From assembly GCA_020025825.1 (NCBI GenBank), contig JAHHRL010000005.1, forward strand, positions 41,528 to 105,527: a stretch of DNA of 64,000 bases, written 5' to 3'. Shown here one piece after another: positions 18,378-27,593 of this stretch. The translations under genes were made by a program, and so were the position numbers. Origin of the DNA: Faecalibacterium sp. (lineage in GTDB: Bacteria > Bacillota > Clostridia > Oscillospirales > Ruminococcaceae). Numbering within the stretch: position 1 is the stretch's first letter; the number at the start of each line of letters is the position of its first letter. Under the pieces are notes generated by a model. That model saw only the letters and a program-made list of their open reading frames with translations, was not told the origin of the DNA and did no database searches.

Positions 18378-18431
18378 ATACTTTTTCTCCTTGTTTCAAG
18401 TGCAATGCAATATATCAACTTTATTGTATAA

Positions 18432-18460
18432 CAAAAATAGGCTCGGAACACACCCGAGCC
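18432..18460 (-). terminator. Terminator of nagA
   Basis: GGCTCGG/CCGAGCC stem with a 7-base loop followed by TATTTTT on the minus strand, about 45 bases past the nagA stop. Confidence 0.8.
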
Positions 18461-18503
18461 CACTTTTGCAAAGGAACAACTCTGCTTTTTTTGCTTTAGC
18501 GTT

Positions 18504-19625
18504 TTACTTAATGAGCTTACCCTTTTGGATAATGTGTACCAGCTCCAAATTCTTATTCAGCAGCAACACATTGCCCCAACGTCCAGCTTCCAAACTGCCA
18601 TAGTCAGCATCTACACCAATGCTGCGTGCCGGGTTCACTGTTGCTGCACGCACAGCGCTTGCCAGAGGAATATCCATTTCCTGTACGGCACGGCACATAC
18701 AGTCAAACAGGTTTGTAGCACTGCCTGCAATGACATTAGGGTCACGCACCAACGTTGCACGGCGACCCTGTTTGCGTACACCCTGCCCGCCTAAGCTGTA
18801 CTCACCATCCGGCAGACCGGTAGCTTCCATGCTGTCTGCAATCAAAACCACTTTATCATCGCCAAACACACGGAAGGTAAAGCGTACAACCGCCGGGTGG
18901 ATATGCACATTGTCACAAATCAGCTCTACGTATGCGCCCTGCTCGGCTGCAGCCACAATGGGGCCGGGCATACGATGGTTAATGCCGGGCATTGCATTAT
19001 AAAGGTGTGTCACATGGTTTGCACCGTTGCTGAATGCTTCCACAGCGGTTTCGTAATCGGTACAAGTGTGTGCAATAGACACATTCACCTCGTCCTTAAC
19101 CTGACGGATAAACTCCATTGTGCCGGGCACTTCAGGTGCCAAGTCGCACAGCTTAAACAAACCGTTTGCACGCTTTTGCAAGCGGCGGAACATATCTACG
19201 TCGCTGCTCTGCAAGTATTCGGGGTTCTGTGCGCCAATCTTTTGAGGGCTGATAAACGGGCCCTCCATGTTAATGCCAATCAAATCGGCGCCACGCTCGT
19301 TTTTATGTGCCGCAGCTGCATCTGCAATACCGCCCAAAATTTCCTCGCTGAATGTCATAGTTGCAGGGCAAATTGCAAGGACGCCCACGCTGGCCTCGTA
19401 ATCAGCAATTGCCTGAATGGCTTCTTCTGTACCCTCGCAAAAATCGTGCCCTACACAGCCGTGGAAGTGTACATCCACCAAGCCCGGAATCGCATACAAG
19501 CCTGCTGCATCCAGCACTTCATCCTCGCCGCCTGCGGAGCCCATACGTCCATCCGCACCGATAATAATATCTTCATTCACAAAACCCTTTTCGGTTTGGA
19601 ACACATCTGCATTTTTAATTCGCAT
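18504..19625 (-). CDS. nagA: N-acetylglucosamine-6-phosphate deacetylase
   Basis: A 373-residue amidohydrolase making glucosamine-6-phosphate and acetate. It shows the metal-site motif GLVDVHFHGCVGHDF, the NMEGPFIS segment with the metal-binding Glu, and the substrate regions THLYNAMPGINHR and LIADSMEATG, where the Asp is catalytic. GGGAGG precedes the ATG. No nagB or PTS gene is adjacent. It likely feeds amino sugars released by the cell's hydrolases into glycolysis. Confidence 0.95.
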   Translation of the reverse strand: MRIKNADVFQTEKGFVNEDIIIGADGRMGSAGGEDEVLDAAGLYAIPGLVDVHFHGCVGHDFCEGTEEAIQAIADYEASVGVLAICPATMTFSEEILGGIADAAAAHKNERGADLIGINMEGPFISPQKIGAQNPEYLQSSDVDMFRRLQKRANGLFKLCDLAPEVPGTMEFIRQVKDEVNVSIAHTCTDYETAVEAFSNGANHVTHLYNAMPGINHRMPGPIVAAAEQGAYVELICDNVHIHPAVVRFTFRVFGDDKVVLIADSMEATGLPDGEYSLGGQGVRKQGRRATLVRDPNVIAGSATNLFDCMCRAVQEMDIPLASAVRAATVNPARSIGVDADYGSLEAGRWGNVLLLNKNLELVHIIQKGKLIK

Positions 19626-19947
19626 CTATCTTTTCCTCCCAGAGTAAAAGTTCTTTTCTCCATTTAACGCTTATTTACCGGCGCTGTCAACTAACTACCT
19701 GCGATTATTTTCTGTTTCCATGCTAGTTTCACAGTATTTAAGGATTCTGCATATTGCATTTTGTCCAAAAAGACTGCGTTTTTTCTGTACAGCTGGCCTA
19801 TACCTTTTCCCAGACAAGCGATTCCTTACTACAATCACAACAAAAATACATGTTCTTTTGCGTTTTAATCTCCTATCATTAAAGTAGCTATAAAATGGGT
19901 AATGGGGTCCACGCACCCCTAAAATCGAAGAGAGGCGGTATCTCACC
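19626..19947. other. Divergent intergenic region between nagA and galK
   Basis: No gene is visible. It must hold promoters in both directions. A TATAAA-like box lies near 19889 on the plus strand with no clear -35, and GGGGT/ACCCC arms near 19903-19920 form a small inverted repeat that could be an operator. Confidence 0.4.
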
Positions 19948-21234
19948 ATGAAAGAAATCTCCCTGCTCAAATCTCAGCTGCTAAATGGCGACTATGCTCA
20001 GCGCTTGGCGCACCTGTACTGCTGCAATGCGGACCAAACCGCACAGCAGGCACAGCGCTATGTTGCCGTACTGGATGGCTTGGAACAGACCTTTGGCAGC
20101 CATACATACGCAAAGCTGTTCAGCGCACCCGGCCGTACCGAAATCGGCGGTAACCACACGGACCACCAGCATGGTCGTGTCCTAGCTGGCAGTGTAAACA
20201 TTGATATGATTGCTGCCGTTTCCACTAACGACAAGGCTCAGCTGCGTGTGCAGAGCGAAGGCTATGACCTTTGCGTCATTGACCTTGCTGATTTGTCTGC
20301 CCGCAAGGAAGAGGAAAACACCACAATGTCCCTGCTGCGCGGCACTTGCAAAGCGTTTGCTGAGCGTGGCGCCGCATTATCCGGTTTGGATGTGTATATT
20401 TCTTCCAACGTGCCTAAGGGCAGCGGCGTTTCTTCTTCTGCTGCATTTGAGGTGCTGATTGGAACGATTCTGAACGAAATCTTTATGGGCGAAAACAAGG
20501 TTTCTGCCATTGAAATTGCGCAGATTGGCCAGTGGGCTGAAAACGTATACTTCGGCAAGCCCTGCGGCCTGATGGACCAGATGGCTTCCAGTGTGGGCAA
20601 CATCATCACGATTGATTTTGCCGACCCTGCAAAGCCCATTGTGCAGCCTGTTGAAGTAGACTTTGCCAAGGCTGGGCTTGCCTTGTGCATTCTGGATTCC
20701 GGTGCAGACCATGCTGACCTGACTGATGAATACGCTGCTGTGCCCAACGAGTGCAAGGCAGCTGCATCGGTATGCGGCGCTGACGTTCTGCGTAATGTTC
20801 CGTTTGAAACGTTCCTGACAAAAATCCCTGAAATTCGTCGTCAGCACGGCGACCGTGCGGTTCTGCGTGCATTCCACTTCTATGCAGATAACGACCGTGT
20901 TCCTCAGCAGGTTTCCGCATTACAGCAGGGCGATTTTGATACCTTCCTGCGCTTGGTAACCGAGTCTGGCAACAGCAGTTGGGAGCTTCTGCAAAACGTT
21001 ATCCCTGCCGGCTACAAAACGCATCAGGAAGTAGCTGTTGCGCTGGCTGTTGCTAAAGAGGCGCTGCATGGAAAGGGCGCTGTACGTGTGCATGGCGGCG
21101 GATTTGCCGGTACGATTCAGGCTTTTGTTCCTGTGGAAATGCTGGACACTTTCAAAGCCGCTACCGAAGCTGTACTGGGTGCCGGCAAGTGCCACGTGCT
21201 GTCCATTCGTCCTGAGGGAGGCGTCGCTTTATGA
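19948..21234 (+). CDS. galK: Galactokinase
   Basis: A 428-residue GHMP kinase phosphorylating galactose at C1. The galactokinase signature FSAPGRTEIGGNHTDHQHG is near residue 53, and the ATP-binding GHMP motif VPKGSGVSSSAAFE near residue 155. The C-terminal third motif reads VHGGGFAGTIQAFV. The ribosome site GAGGCGG is somewhat distant from the ATG. It overlaps galT by four bases, so the two form a Leloir operon without galE in the window. Confidence 0.96.
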   Translation: MKEISLLKSQLLNGDYAQRLAHLYCCNADQTAQQAQRYVAVLDGLEQTFGSHTYAKLFSAPGRTEIGGNHTDHQHGRVLAGSVNIDMIAAVSTNDKAQLRVQSEGYDLCVIDLADLSARKEEENTTMSLLRGTCKAFAERGAALSGLDVYISSNVPKGSGVSSSAAFEVLIGTILNEIFMGENKVSAIEIAQIGQWAENVYFGKPCGLMDQMASSVGNIITIDFADPAKPIVQPVEVDFAKAGLALCILDSGADHADLTDEYAAVPNECKAAASVCGADVLRNVPFETFLTKIPEIRRQHGDRAVLRAFHFYADNDRVPQQVSALQQGDFDTFLRLVTESGNSSWELLQNVIPAGYKTHQEVAVALAVAKEALHGKGAVRVHGGGFAGTIQAFVPVEMLDTFKAATEAVLGAGKCHVLSIRPEGGVAL

Positions 21235-22730
21235 TTAACACCGCTATTCGGCAACTGGTAAACTACGGCCTGGACACTGGTCTGATTTTGCCGGAAGATG
21301 CCATATATATCACCAACCAGATTTTGATGGTGATGCAGTTGGACAGCTACGAAGAACCCGAAGCAGACTGCCCATACGTAGATTTGGAGCAGATTTTGAC
21401 TGACCTTGTCAATGATGCAGTGGCCCGTGGTGTCTGTGCAGATGACATCACCTCTCGTGATTTGTTTGACACAAAGCTGATGGGTGTGCTTACGCCTCGC
21501 CCCAGTATTGTAATCGCTAACTTTGACGAGCGTTACGAATCTGAGGGCCCCAAAGCTGCTACAGATTGGTTCTATGAGTTCAGTCAGGATACCGACTACA
21601 TTCGCCGCTACCGCATTAAACGTGATTTGAAGTGGGTCACCACTACACCTTATGGCGACTTGGATATTACTATTAACCTTTCCAAGCCCGAAAAGGACCC
21701 CAAGGCAATTGCTGCTGCAAAGTTGGCACCGCAAAGCAGCTACCCCAAGTGCCAGCTCTGCCGTGAAAACGAGGGTTATGCAGGCCGTGCAAATCACCCT
21801 GCCCGTGAAAACCACCGTATTATCCCTATCACCATCAACGATAGCGACTGGTGTTTCCAGTATAGCCCCTACGTGTACTACAATGAGCACTGTATTGTGT
21901 TTAACGGGCAGCACACTCCTATGAAAATCGAGCGTGCCACCTTCCGCAAGCTGCTGGACTTTGTAGCACAGTTCCCCCATTACTTTGTGGGCTCTAATGC
22001 CGACTTGCCGATTGTTGGCGGCAGCATTTTGAGCCACGACCACTTCCAAGGCGGCAATTACGAGTTTGCCATGGCAAAAGCACCTATCGAATCTGCTTTT
22101 GTATTCCCCGGTTTCGAGGATGTAGAGGCAGGCATTGTGCAATGGCCTATGAGCTGTATCCGCTTAACCTGCAAAGACGATAATCGTCTTGTAGAGCTTG
22201 CTGATAAGATTTTAACCGCTTGGCGCAGCTACACCGACGAAAGTGCCTTTATTTTTGCAGAAACAAACGGCGAGCCGCATAATACTATCACCCCGATTGC
22301 TCGTATGCGTGATGGACTTTTCCAGTTGGATTTAGTTTTACGTAACAACATCACCACTGAGGAGCACCCTCTGGGTGTGTATCATCCCCATGCAAGCCTG
22401 CACCACATCAAGAAGGAAAACATCGGCCTGATTGAAGTTATGGGCCTTGCTGTTCTGCCCAGCCGATTAAAGAACGAAATGGCCGAGCTGGAACCGCTGT
22501 TGGTCAACCGTACACCGGTTCCCTCTTACCCGGAAAGCGCTCAGAAGCACGCTGATTGGGCACAGGAAATTCTGGCAAAGCATGCCGACTTGAATGCTGA
22601 GAACGTACATTCCATTGTAGAAACCGAAATTGGTTTGGTATTTGCACAGGTTTTGGCCGACGCAGGCGTCTACAAGATGACCGATGATGGCCGTGCCGCT
22701 TTCCGCCGCTTTATGGAAAGCGTGAACTAA
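21231..22730 (+). CDS. galT: UDP-glucose-hexose-1-phosphate uridylyltransferase, class II
   Basis: A 499-residue enzyme exchanging UMP between UDP-glucose and galactose-1-phosphate. The length and sequence (for example MLTPRPS-like GVLTPRPSIVIANF and FEARYE-like region) match the Firmicutes class II GalT rather than the roughly 350-residue class I. Histidine-rich segments ILSHDHFQGGNYEF and YHPHASLHHIKKENIGLIE are visible. The start codon overlaps the galK stop (ATGA), so translation is coupled. A strong terminator follows. Confidence 0.94.
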   Translation: MINTAIRQLVNYGLDTGLILPEDAIYITNQILMVMQLDSYEEPEADCPYVDLEQILTDLVNDAVARGVCADDITSRDLFDTKLMGVLTPRPSIVIANFDERYESEGPKAATDWFYEFSQDTDYIRRYRIKRDLKWVTTTPYGDLDITINLSKPEKDPKAIAAAKLAPQSSYPKCQLCRENEGYAGRANHPARENHRIIPITINDSDWCFQYSPYVYYNEHCIVFNGQHTPMKIERATFRKLLDFVAQFPHYFVGSNADLPIVGGSILSHDHFQGGNYEFAMAKAPIESAFVFPGFEDVEAGIVQWPMSCIRLTCKDDNRLVELADKILTAWRSYTDESAFIFAETNGEPHNTITPIARMRDGLFQLDLVLRNNITTEEHPLGVYHPHASLHHIKKENIGLIEVMGLAVLPSRLKNEMAELEPLLVNRTPVPSYPESAQKHADWAQEILAKHADLNAENVHSIVETEIGLVFAQVLADAGVYKMTDDGRAAFRRFMESVN

Positions 22731-22751
22731 AATAAGCGCCTAATTGAAAAC

Positions 22752-22791
22752 AAAAAGCATCGACATGATTCATCATGTCGATGCTTTTTTT
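22752..22791 (+). terminator. Terminator of galKT
   Basis: A stem of about 17 bp with a 2-4 base loop (AAAAGCATCGACATGAT arm) followed by a T-run, 20 bases after the galT stop. Confidence 0.92.
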
Positions 22792-22966
22792 ATGCTTCCC
22801 TTTTTTCTCTACAACGTCCTCGTCCATTTTCTCAGGAAATTTCGTCATTTTCAATTATTTTCGCACAGGAGTGTCTATTTCAGTTGCACTTACAGCTCAA
22901 AAGCAGCAGCATACAACTTTGGAAAAGGTCTAACTACATAGCAGCAATAGGCTTTTATACTACTGC

Positions 22967-23005
22967 AAAAAATACCACCCTGCCGATTATTCGACAAGGT
23001 GGTAT
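22967..23005 (-). terminator. Terminator of the flavin reductase gene
   Basis: A 15-bp stem with G-U pairs and a 4-base loop followed by six U on the minus strand. Between 22792 and this hairpin no gene is convincing. Confidence 0.75.
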
Positions 23006-23099
23006 CCAAATGATTTTGTTTGGTCCTCTGCCTATTTACTGAAAAACAGTTTAGAGGGCAGCATTTCTATCTTTAGAATATGCATTTGACAGCCTGAAA

Positions 23100-24773
23100 T
23101 TACAGGATATCTGCTGCGACAGCCTCACCTGCGATACGGCCAAACACAACAGAAGCACTGTATGCGCCGCTAATCCAGGTAACTTCGCCTGCTGCGTACA
23201 GGCCGGGAACAACGTCACCGTTCTCGTACAGGACCTGAGTGCGCTCGTTTGCAACAACGCCGCCCTTAGTCATGTGGTTTGCAGACTGTACCTTTGCGCC
23301 GTAGTAGGGGCCCTCAACGTCAAAGGGACGTGCGCCCTCGGGCAGGTTTGCATTGTACTGCTCTACGGTAGCCTTCAGGCCAGCTGCGTCGATGCCCAGC
23401 TTTTCTGCCAGCTCGTCCAGAGTAGCGCCCTGCTGATAGTAGCCTGCGCCGACATGCTTGCGGATACGGTAGTTGCTCTCGTACAGAGTACGGTCAGCCA
23501 AGTAGAAAGCTGCACCGTCGGTCTGATCCAGAATTGCAGTGCCCAGTGCCAGACCGGAAGTGGAGTCGTCCTCCAAGAAGAACTTGCCTTCCTTGTTAAC
23601 CAGCAAACGGCCGGTGCCGCCGCCAGTCAAATCACGACGGGGATTCAGGATGTAAGAGAAGACAGACATCTTGCCCATGTTTTCCAAGCCGAAGCCATTC
23701 TTCTCGAATACAGGGACGAAGTCGCCGGTAGCGCCCATGGAGTTAGAGGTTCCCAGCACTTCGTAGCCAGGAGCATACTTTGCCAGCAGTTCCTTATTAT
23801 TGCAGAAGCCACCGGTTGCAACGACAACTGCATCAGCCTTAATATTGTAAGTACCGCCCTTGGTTTCAACTACAACACCAGTGCACTTGCCGTCTTCCAT
23901 AATCAGGTCCATGCCCTTGTTTTCCAGACGGATGTCTACGCCCAGTTTCTTAGCCTCATTTTCCAGGCCGGTCTGGATGTGGTCACCTGCGTAAACATCG
24001 CTTTCTGCCATGTGGTTGGTACCACCGTTGGACTGGTTCAGCAGGATGTCCATCTTACGCATCCATGCGTCCAGATTCCACTCGCCCTCAGCCCATGCTT
24101 CCAGACGCTCGGGAGTATTGCCTGCGTCCTTCTTATCGTTGATAAAATCTTCTTTGCTGTATTCAATGCCAGCCTTATTCATAGCCTGAGAATTGATCAG
24201 GTCAAAGAAGTTCATATCGAACTTGCCGTTACCGCTCAGGATGCCCAGTTTCTCCAGCAGGATGACGTCCTCAACGCCGTTCTGCTTTGCAGAAATTGCA
24301 GCAGCCAAACCAGCGGGGCCACCGCCAACAACAACCAACTGTGCAGTGGTATCTTCAGGCTTTACAGCCTCTTCTGCGCTCTGGGTATCCATTGTAATTT
24401 CGCCAAAGTCCTTGCCGTACTGGCTAGCTGCTTCAGCAACTGCAGCCTTGACTGCATAAGATGTAAAGGTTGCGCTGGAAACGTTATCAACTACAGGGGT
24501 CTGTGCTTCCAGAATGCGCTCTTTCAAAATGGGGAAAGCACGACTAACCACAGGTGCAGTTTCGTGATTGTCCATCAGTCGCAGGTCGGTCATTTTGCCG
24601 TCCTCAACAGTCAGCAACACAGAAACTTCACCACCATAGCCGTTTGCTTTACCTTCGTAAACAGCCTTACCAGCGCTGCCTTGCTGTTGACCGCCCGCAG
24701 CACTGGAGCAAGCAGTCAGCATCATCATTACACCCGCCGTCATAACGGCCAGTACACGCTTTGCATTTCTCAT
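23100..24773 (-). CDS. Exported FMN-binding/FAD-dependent reductase lipoprotein (fumarate/urocanate reductase-like)
   Basis: A 557-residue protein with a lipoprotein signal (LTAC lipobox, Cys near residue 21). An FMN-binding domain (about 35-120) contains DNVSSAT, matching the ApbE flavinylation motif where Thr carries FMN. The flavoprotein domain starts LVVVGGGPAGLAAAISAKQ and has VVVATGGFCNN and the substrate-region HMTKGG. This is the architecture of periplasmic or extracellular fumarate, urocanate or acrylate-type reductases that take electrons from a membrane flavin chain. The electron acceptor reduced is unknown. A separate NusG-II-domain gene lies upstream in the same direction. Confidence 0.9.
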   Translation of the reverse strand: MRNAKRVLAVMTAGVMMMLTACSSAAGGQQQGSAGKAVYEGKANGYGGEVSVLLTVEDGKMTDLRLMDNHETAPVVSRAFPILKERILEAQTPVVDNVSSATFTSYAVKAAVAEAASQYGKDFGEITMDTQSAEEAVKPEDTTAQLVVVGGGPAGLAAAISAKQNGVEDVILLEKLGILSGNGKFDMNFFDLINSQAMNKAGIEYSKEDFINDKKDAGNTPERLEAWAEGEWNLDAWMRKMDILLNQSNGGTNHMAESDVYAGDHIQTGLENEAKKLGVDIRLENKGMDLIMEDGKCTGVVVETKGGTYNIKADAVVVATGGFCNNKELLAKYAPGYEVLGTSNSMGATGDFVPVFEKNGFGLENMGKMSVFSYILNPRRDLTGGGTGRLLVNKEGKFFLEDDSTSGLALGTAILDQTDGAAFYLADRTLYESNYRIRKHVGAGYYQQGATLDELAEKLGIDAAGLKATVEQYNANLPEGARPFDVEGPYYGAKVQSANHMTKGGVVANERTQVLYENGDVVPGLYAAGEVTWISGAYSASVVFGRIAGEAVAADIL

Positions 24774-24890
24774 GTTTTTTCCTCACGTTCTTGTTATTCC
24801 GTTTTTCGAAACGCATCATTCTTGATTTTCTACAATCCCGAATGTGCTCGATATTATTATATGGAAATAAAGTAGATTGTCAATATTTTC

Positions 24891-25289
24891 TCATTCTTTT
24901 TTTGTAAGTTCTGCTTTTTCATCCACAAACACACCTGTGTTGTTGGGGGCACACATAGCAAAGGTTCCTTTTTCGTGGAGCCACCCAAACGCCTCGCAGT
25001 TATGATCTGGGCATGGGCTGTTGATAAATGCAATTGCCCCGTCCTTCACCTGTAAATGTACCGTATCAAAGCAAGTTTCCACATCATAAACACGGTCTTC
25101 ATCCAAGGGTACAATCATTTCATGCTGTCCATCCTCTTTAGGATACAATACAACTGCAAACAGGCTGTGTGCATCTTTTCGTTCCATCCAGACCCACACT
25201 GCCAAAGCGATTGCCAGTGTTAGAATTACCAGTACAAAAAACAGATTCATCTTTTTATTTTCGGCAGCAGTACGTTCTTTCTTTTTCAC
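24891..25289 (-). CDS. NusG domain II-containing membrane-anchored protein
   Basis: A 132-residue protein. A basic N-terminus (KKKERTAAENKK) precedes one membrane helix (LFFVLVILTLAIALAVWVW); the outside domain holds SPCPDHNCEAFGWL and FAMCAPN, the Cys pattern of NusG-II (PF07009) proteins. GTG at 25289 is preferred over an ATG 18 codons upstream because AAAGGAAA lies before it. Such proteins often accompany FMN-binding Rnf/ApbE-linked genes, and here it precedes the flavin reductase, separated by about 117 bases. Its molecular role is not known. Confidence 0.8.
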   Translation of the reverse strand: MKKKERTAAENKKMNLFFVLVILTLAIALAVWVWMERKDAHSLFAVVLYPKEDGQHEMIVPLDEDRVYDVETCFDTVHLQVKDGAIAFINSPCPDHNCEAFGWLHEKGTFAMCAPNNTGVFVDEKAELTKKE

Positions 25290-25615
25290 AGAAATTTCCT
25301 TTCTATTTATCGAGATTGTACATTTTATGAGCGACCTTTGCAAAATCCGCCTGCACTCTACTGGTACAGCACTTCATTGTGTATGCACAGGTGCCCTCCA
25401 CAATTTCATACCTCTTTACCAAAGGCATAATATTTTTATTATAGCATATTTCTTAAAAAGTGATAGAAAAAAATACAACAAAGTCTGTCTCAGATAAAAA
25501 ATAATATTTTTCTCAACACATATCTTGTATAACTCCTAAAGTTTTTATTTTCTGTTATATAGCCGCACGACTTTTACAACCGCTTTCAAATGCTTTTCAT
25601 TACGCTCTAACAAAC
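25290..25615. other. Intergenic region upstream of the NusG-II gene
   Basis: AT-rich with no convincing gene. An extended -10 box (TGCTATAAT, minus strand, TATAAT at 25438-25443) could drive the NusG-II gene; its -35 is poor. Confidence 0.4.
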
Positions 25616-25652
25616 TATAAAAAGGCGGCTACGTAAAGCTACGCAGCCGCCT
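25616..25652 (-). terminator. Terminator of the carboxyltransferase operon
   Basis: A GC-rich 12-bp stem (GGCGGCTGCGTA arm, one G-U in the minus-strand RNA) with a 4-base loop and U-run. The stop codon of the operon's last gene lies about 95 bases upstream. Confidence 0.85.
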
Positions 25653-25747
25653 TTTTTATACAAATCATAAATTATGCAAAATACAGAATACTTTAATCAC
25701 AGTCTACGCAAACATTTCTGCTGCGCATGGCTTTCTATTTACATAGA

Positions 25748-27151
25748 TTAAACCGGATGAGACTTGTTCTGGTAGTCTGCATGGTCTGCATCTACACCCT
25801 GCATTTTAGCATTGCGCTTTTCAAAGAACTTAGGCGCAACCTGCGGGAACATTGCGTAGGTCAAAACGTCCTCTTCCTGAATTGCGTACTTTGCAGCCTC
25901 TGCCTTCAGCTTGTCCATTTCGGGCTCCAGCGTATCAGCAAAGCGGCAAGTAATGGGCTGTTCATCGCCCAGAATCTTTTTGGTAAATTCGGGGCTGATG
26001 GGTGCCGGAGTCTTGCCGTAATCGCCATGGACCAAGCCCTTAAACTCCTTGGTAACCATCTTGTAGCGCTCGCCCATGATAACATTGAACACAGCCTGCG
26101 TACCAACAATCTGGCTGGTGGGGGTAACCAGCGGCGGATAGCCTGCGTCCTCACGTACACGAGGAATTTCAGCCAGCACTTCGTCCAGCTTATCTTCCTT
26201 GCCTGCTTCCTTCAGTTGGTTCAGCATATTGGAGAACATACCGCCCGGGACCTGATACAGCAGGGTATTTGCGTCAACGCCCAAAGATTTGTGGCTGATT
26301 TGGCCATTCTTAACGTACTTATCACGCAACTGTGCGAAGTAGCCACGCACAACGTTCAGCTGCTTCAAGTCCAAACCAGTGTCGTAATCGGTACCCTGCA
26401 ATGCTGCTACCAAGGACTCAGTAGGCATATGAGAAGTACCCAGAGACAGCGGGCTCATGGAAGTATCAATAATATCAGCACCTGCCTCGATGCCCTTCAG
26501 AATAGACATGGAAGCCAAACCAGCAGTGTAGTGGCTGTGAATATCTACAGGGATGCTAACCGTTTCCTTCAGCTTGGAAACCAAGTCGTAGCAAGTGTAG
26601 GGAGTCAGCAGGCCAGCCATATCCTTGATGCAGATGGAATCAGCACCCATCTCCTCCAAGGTTTTTGCATAATTCTTGTAGTACTCATTGTTATGTACCG
26701 GGCTCAGAGTATAGCTAATGCAGCCCTGTACATGTGCGCCTTCTTTGTTAGCAGCCTTAATAGCGGTTTGCAGGTTACGAGCATCATTCAGTGCGTCGAA
26801 AATACGAATTACGTCGATGCCGTTTGCAACAGACTTCTTTACAAAGTACTCAACAGCGTCGTCTGCATAGGGGCGGTAACCCAACATATTCTGGCCACGG
26901 AACAGCATCTGCAGCTTCTGGTGAGGCAGCTCCTTGCGCAGGATACGCAAACGGTCCCACGGGTCCTCGTCCAGGAAACGAATGCAGGAGTCAAATGTTG
27001 CGCCGCCCCAGCACTCTACGGAGAAATACGGAATCTTATCCATCTCCGGCAGAATCGGACGCATCTCGTCCATTGTCATACGCGTAGCCAACAGAGACTG
27101 ATGGGAATCGCGCAGAACCACCTCAGTAATCTTAATCGGCTTTTTAGCCAT
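25748..27151 (-). CDS. Pyruvate/oxaloacetate carboxyltransferase subunit (PycB/OadA/5S-like)
   Basis: A 467-residue TIM-barrel subunit that moves CO2 between biotin and pyruvate/oxaloacetate. It shows LRDSHQSLLATRM, ECWGGATFD, LMLFRGQN-like MLFRGQNMLGYR, and the metal/lysine segment DSICIKDMAGLL with HSHYTAGLA. It stops after the PycB C-terminal helical region and has no biotinyl domain, which the next gene provides. ATG at 27151 has GAGGGG upstream. It ends the three-gene unit 12S-like, biotin carrier, 5S-like. Confidence 0.92.
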   Translation of the reverse strand: MAKKPIKITEVVLRDSHQSLLATRMTMDEMRPILPEMDKIPYFSVECWGGATFDSCIRFLDEDPWDRLRILRKELPHQKLQMLFRGQNMLGYRPYADDAVEYFVKKSVANGIDVIRIFDALNDARNLQTAIKAANKEGAHVQGCISYTLSPVHNNEYYKNYAKTLEEMGADSICIKDMAGLLTPYTCYDLVSKLKETVSIPVDIHSHYTAGLASMSILKGIEAGADIIDTSMSPLSLGTSHMPTESLVAALQGTDYDTGLDLKQLNVVRGYFAQLRDKYVKNGQISHKSLGVDANTLLYQVPGGMFSNMLNQLKEAGKEDKLDEVLAEIPRVREDAGYPPLVTPTSQIVGTQAVFNVIMGERYKMVTKEFKGLVHGDYGKTPAPISPEFTKKILGDEQPITCRFADTLEPEMDKLKAEAAKYAIQEEDVLTYAMFPQVAPKFFEKRNAKMQGVDADHADYQNKSHPV

Positions 27152-27170
27152 AATACTCACCCCTCTGCCT

Positions 27171-27542
27171 TTAGTTCATGGAAACCAGAACGTCACCGGA
27201 GTTAACGGTATCGCCCTTGTTTACATTGATAGAAGCAACCGTGCCGTCCTGCGGAGCCACGATTTCATTTTCCATCTTCATAGCTTCCAAAATAACCAGT
27301 ACATCGCCAGCCTTAACTGCAGCGCCGGCTGCAACCTTAACATCCAGCACATTGCCGGGCATGGGAGCCTTAACGGATACTGCGCCGGCAGCGCCGGTTG
27401 CCTTAGGTGCAGCAGCGGGTGCAGGTGCTGCCTTGGGTGCTGTGGGAGCTGCAACAGGGGCTGCGGGTGCTGCGCCTGCGCTTGTCTCCTCAACAGTAAC
27501 ACTGTATGCGGTGCCGTTTACGGTGATATTGAAGTATTTCAT
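27171..27542 (-). CDS. Biotin carboxyl carrier protein (1.3S/gamma-like)
   Basis: A 123-residue carrier: an N-terminal assembly strand (MKYFNITVNGTAYSVTVEE), an Ala/Pro-rich linker of about 35 residues, and a biotinyl domain with EAMKMENEI. The modified lysine falls at residue 89, the same length and position as the 1.3S subunit of the propionibacterial transcarboxylase. CAGGAGG precedes the ATG. It lies 19 bases before the 5S-like gene. Confidence 0.94.
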   Translation of the reverse strand: MKYFNITVNGTAYSVTVEETSAGAAPAAPVAAPTAPKAAPAPAAAPKATGAAGAVSVKAPMPGNVLDVKVAAGAAVKAGDVLVILEAMKMENEIVAPQDGTVASINVNKGDTVNSGDVLVSMN

Positions 27543-27593
27543 AGGAAGTTCCTCCTGTTTATTTGTTTCAAATATTGTGTATGCGGCAAGCCC

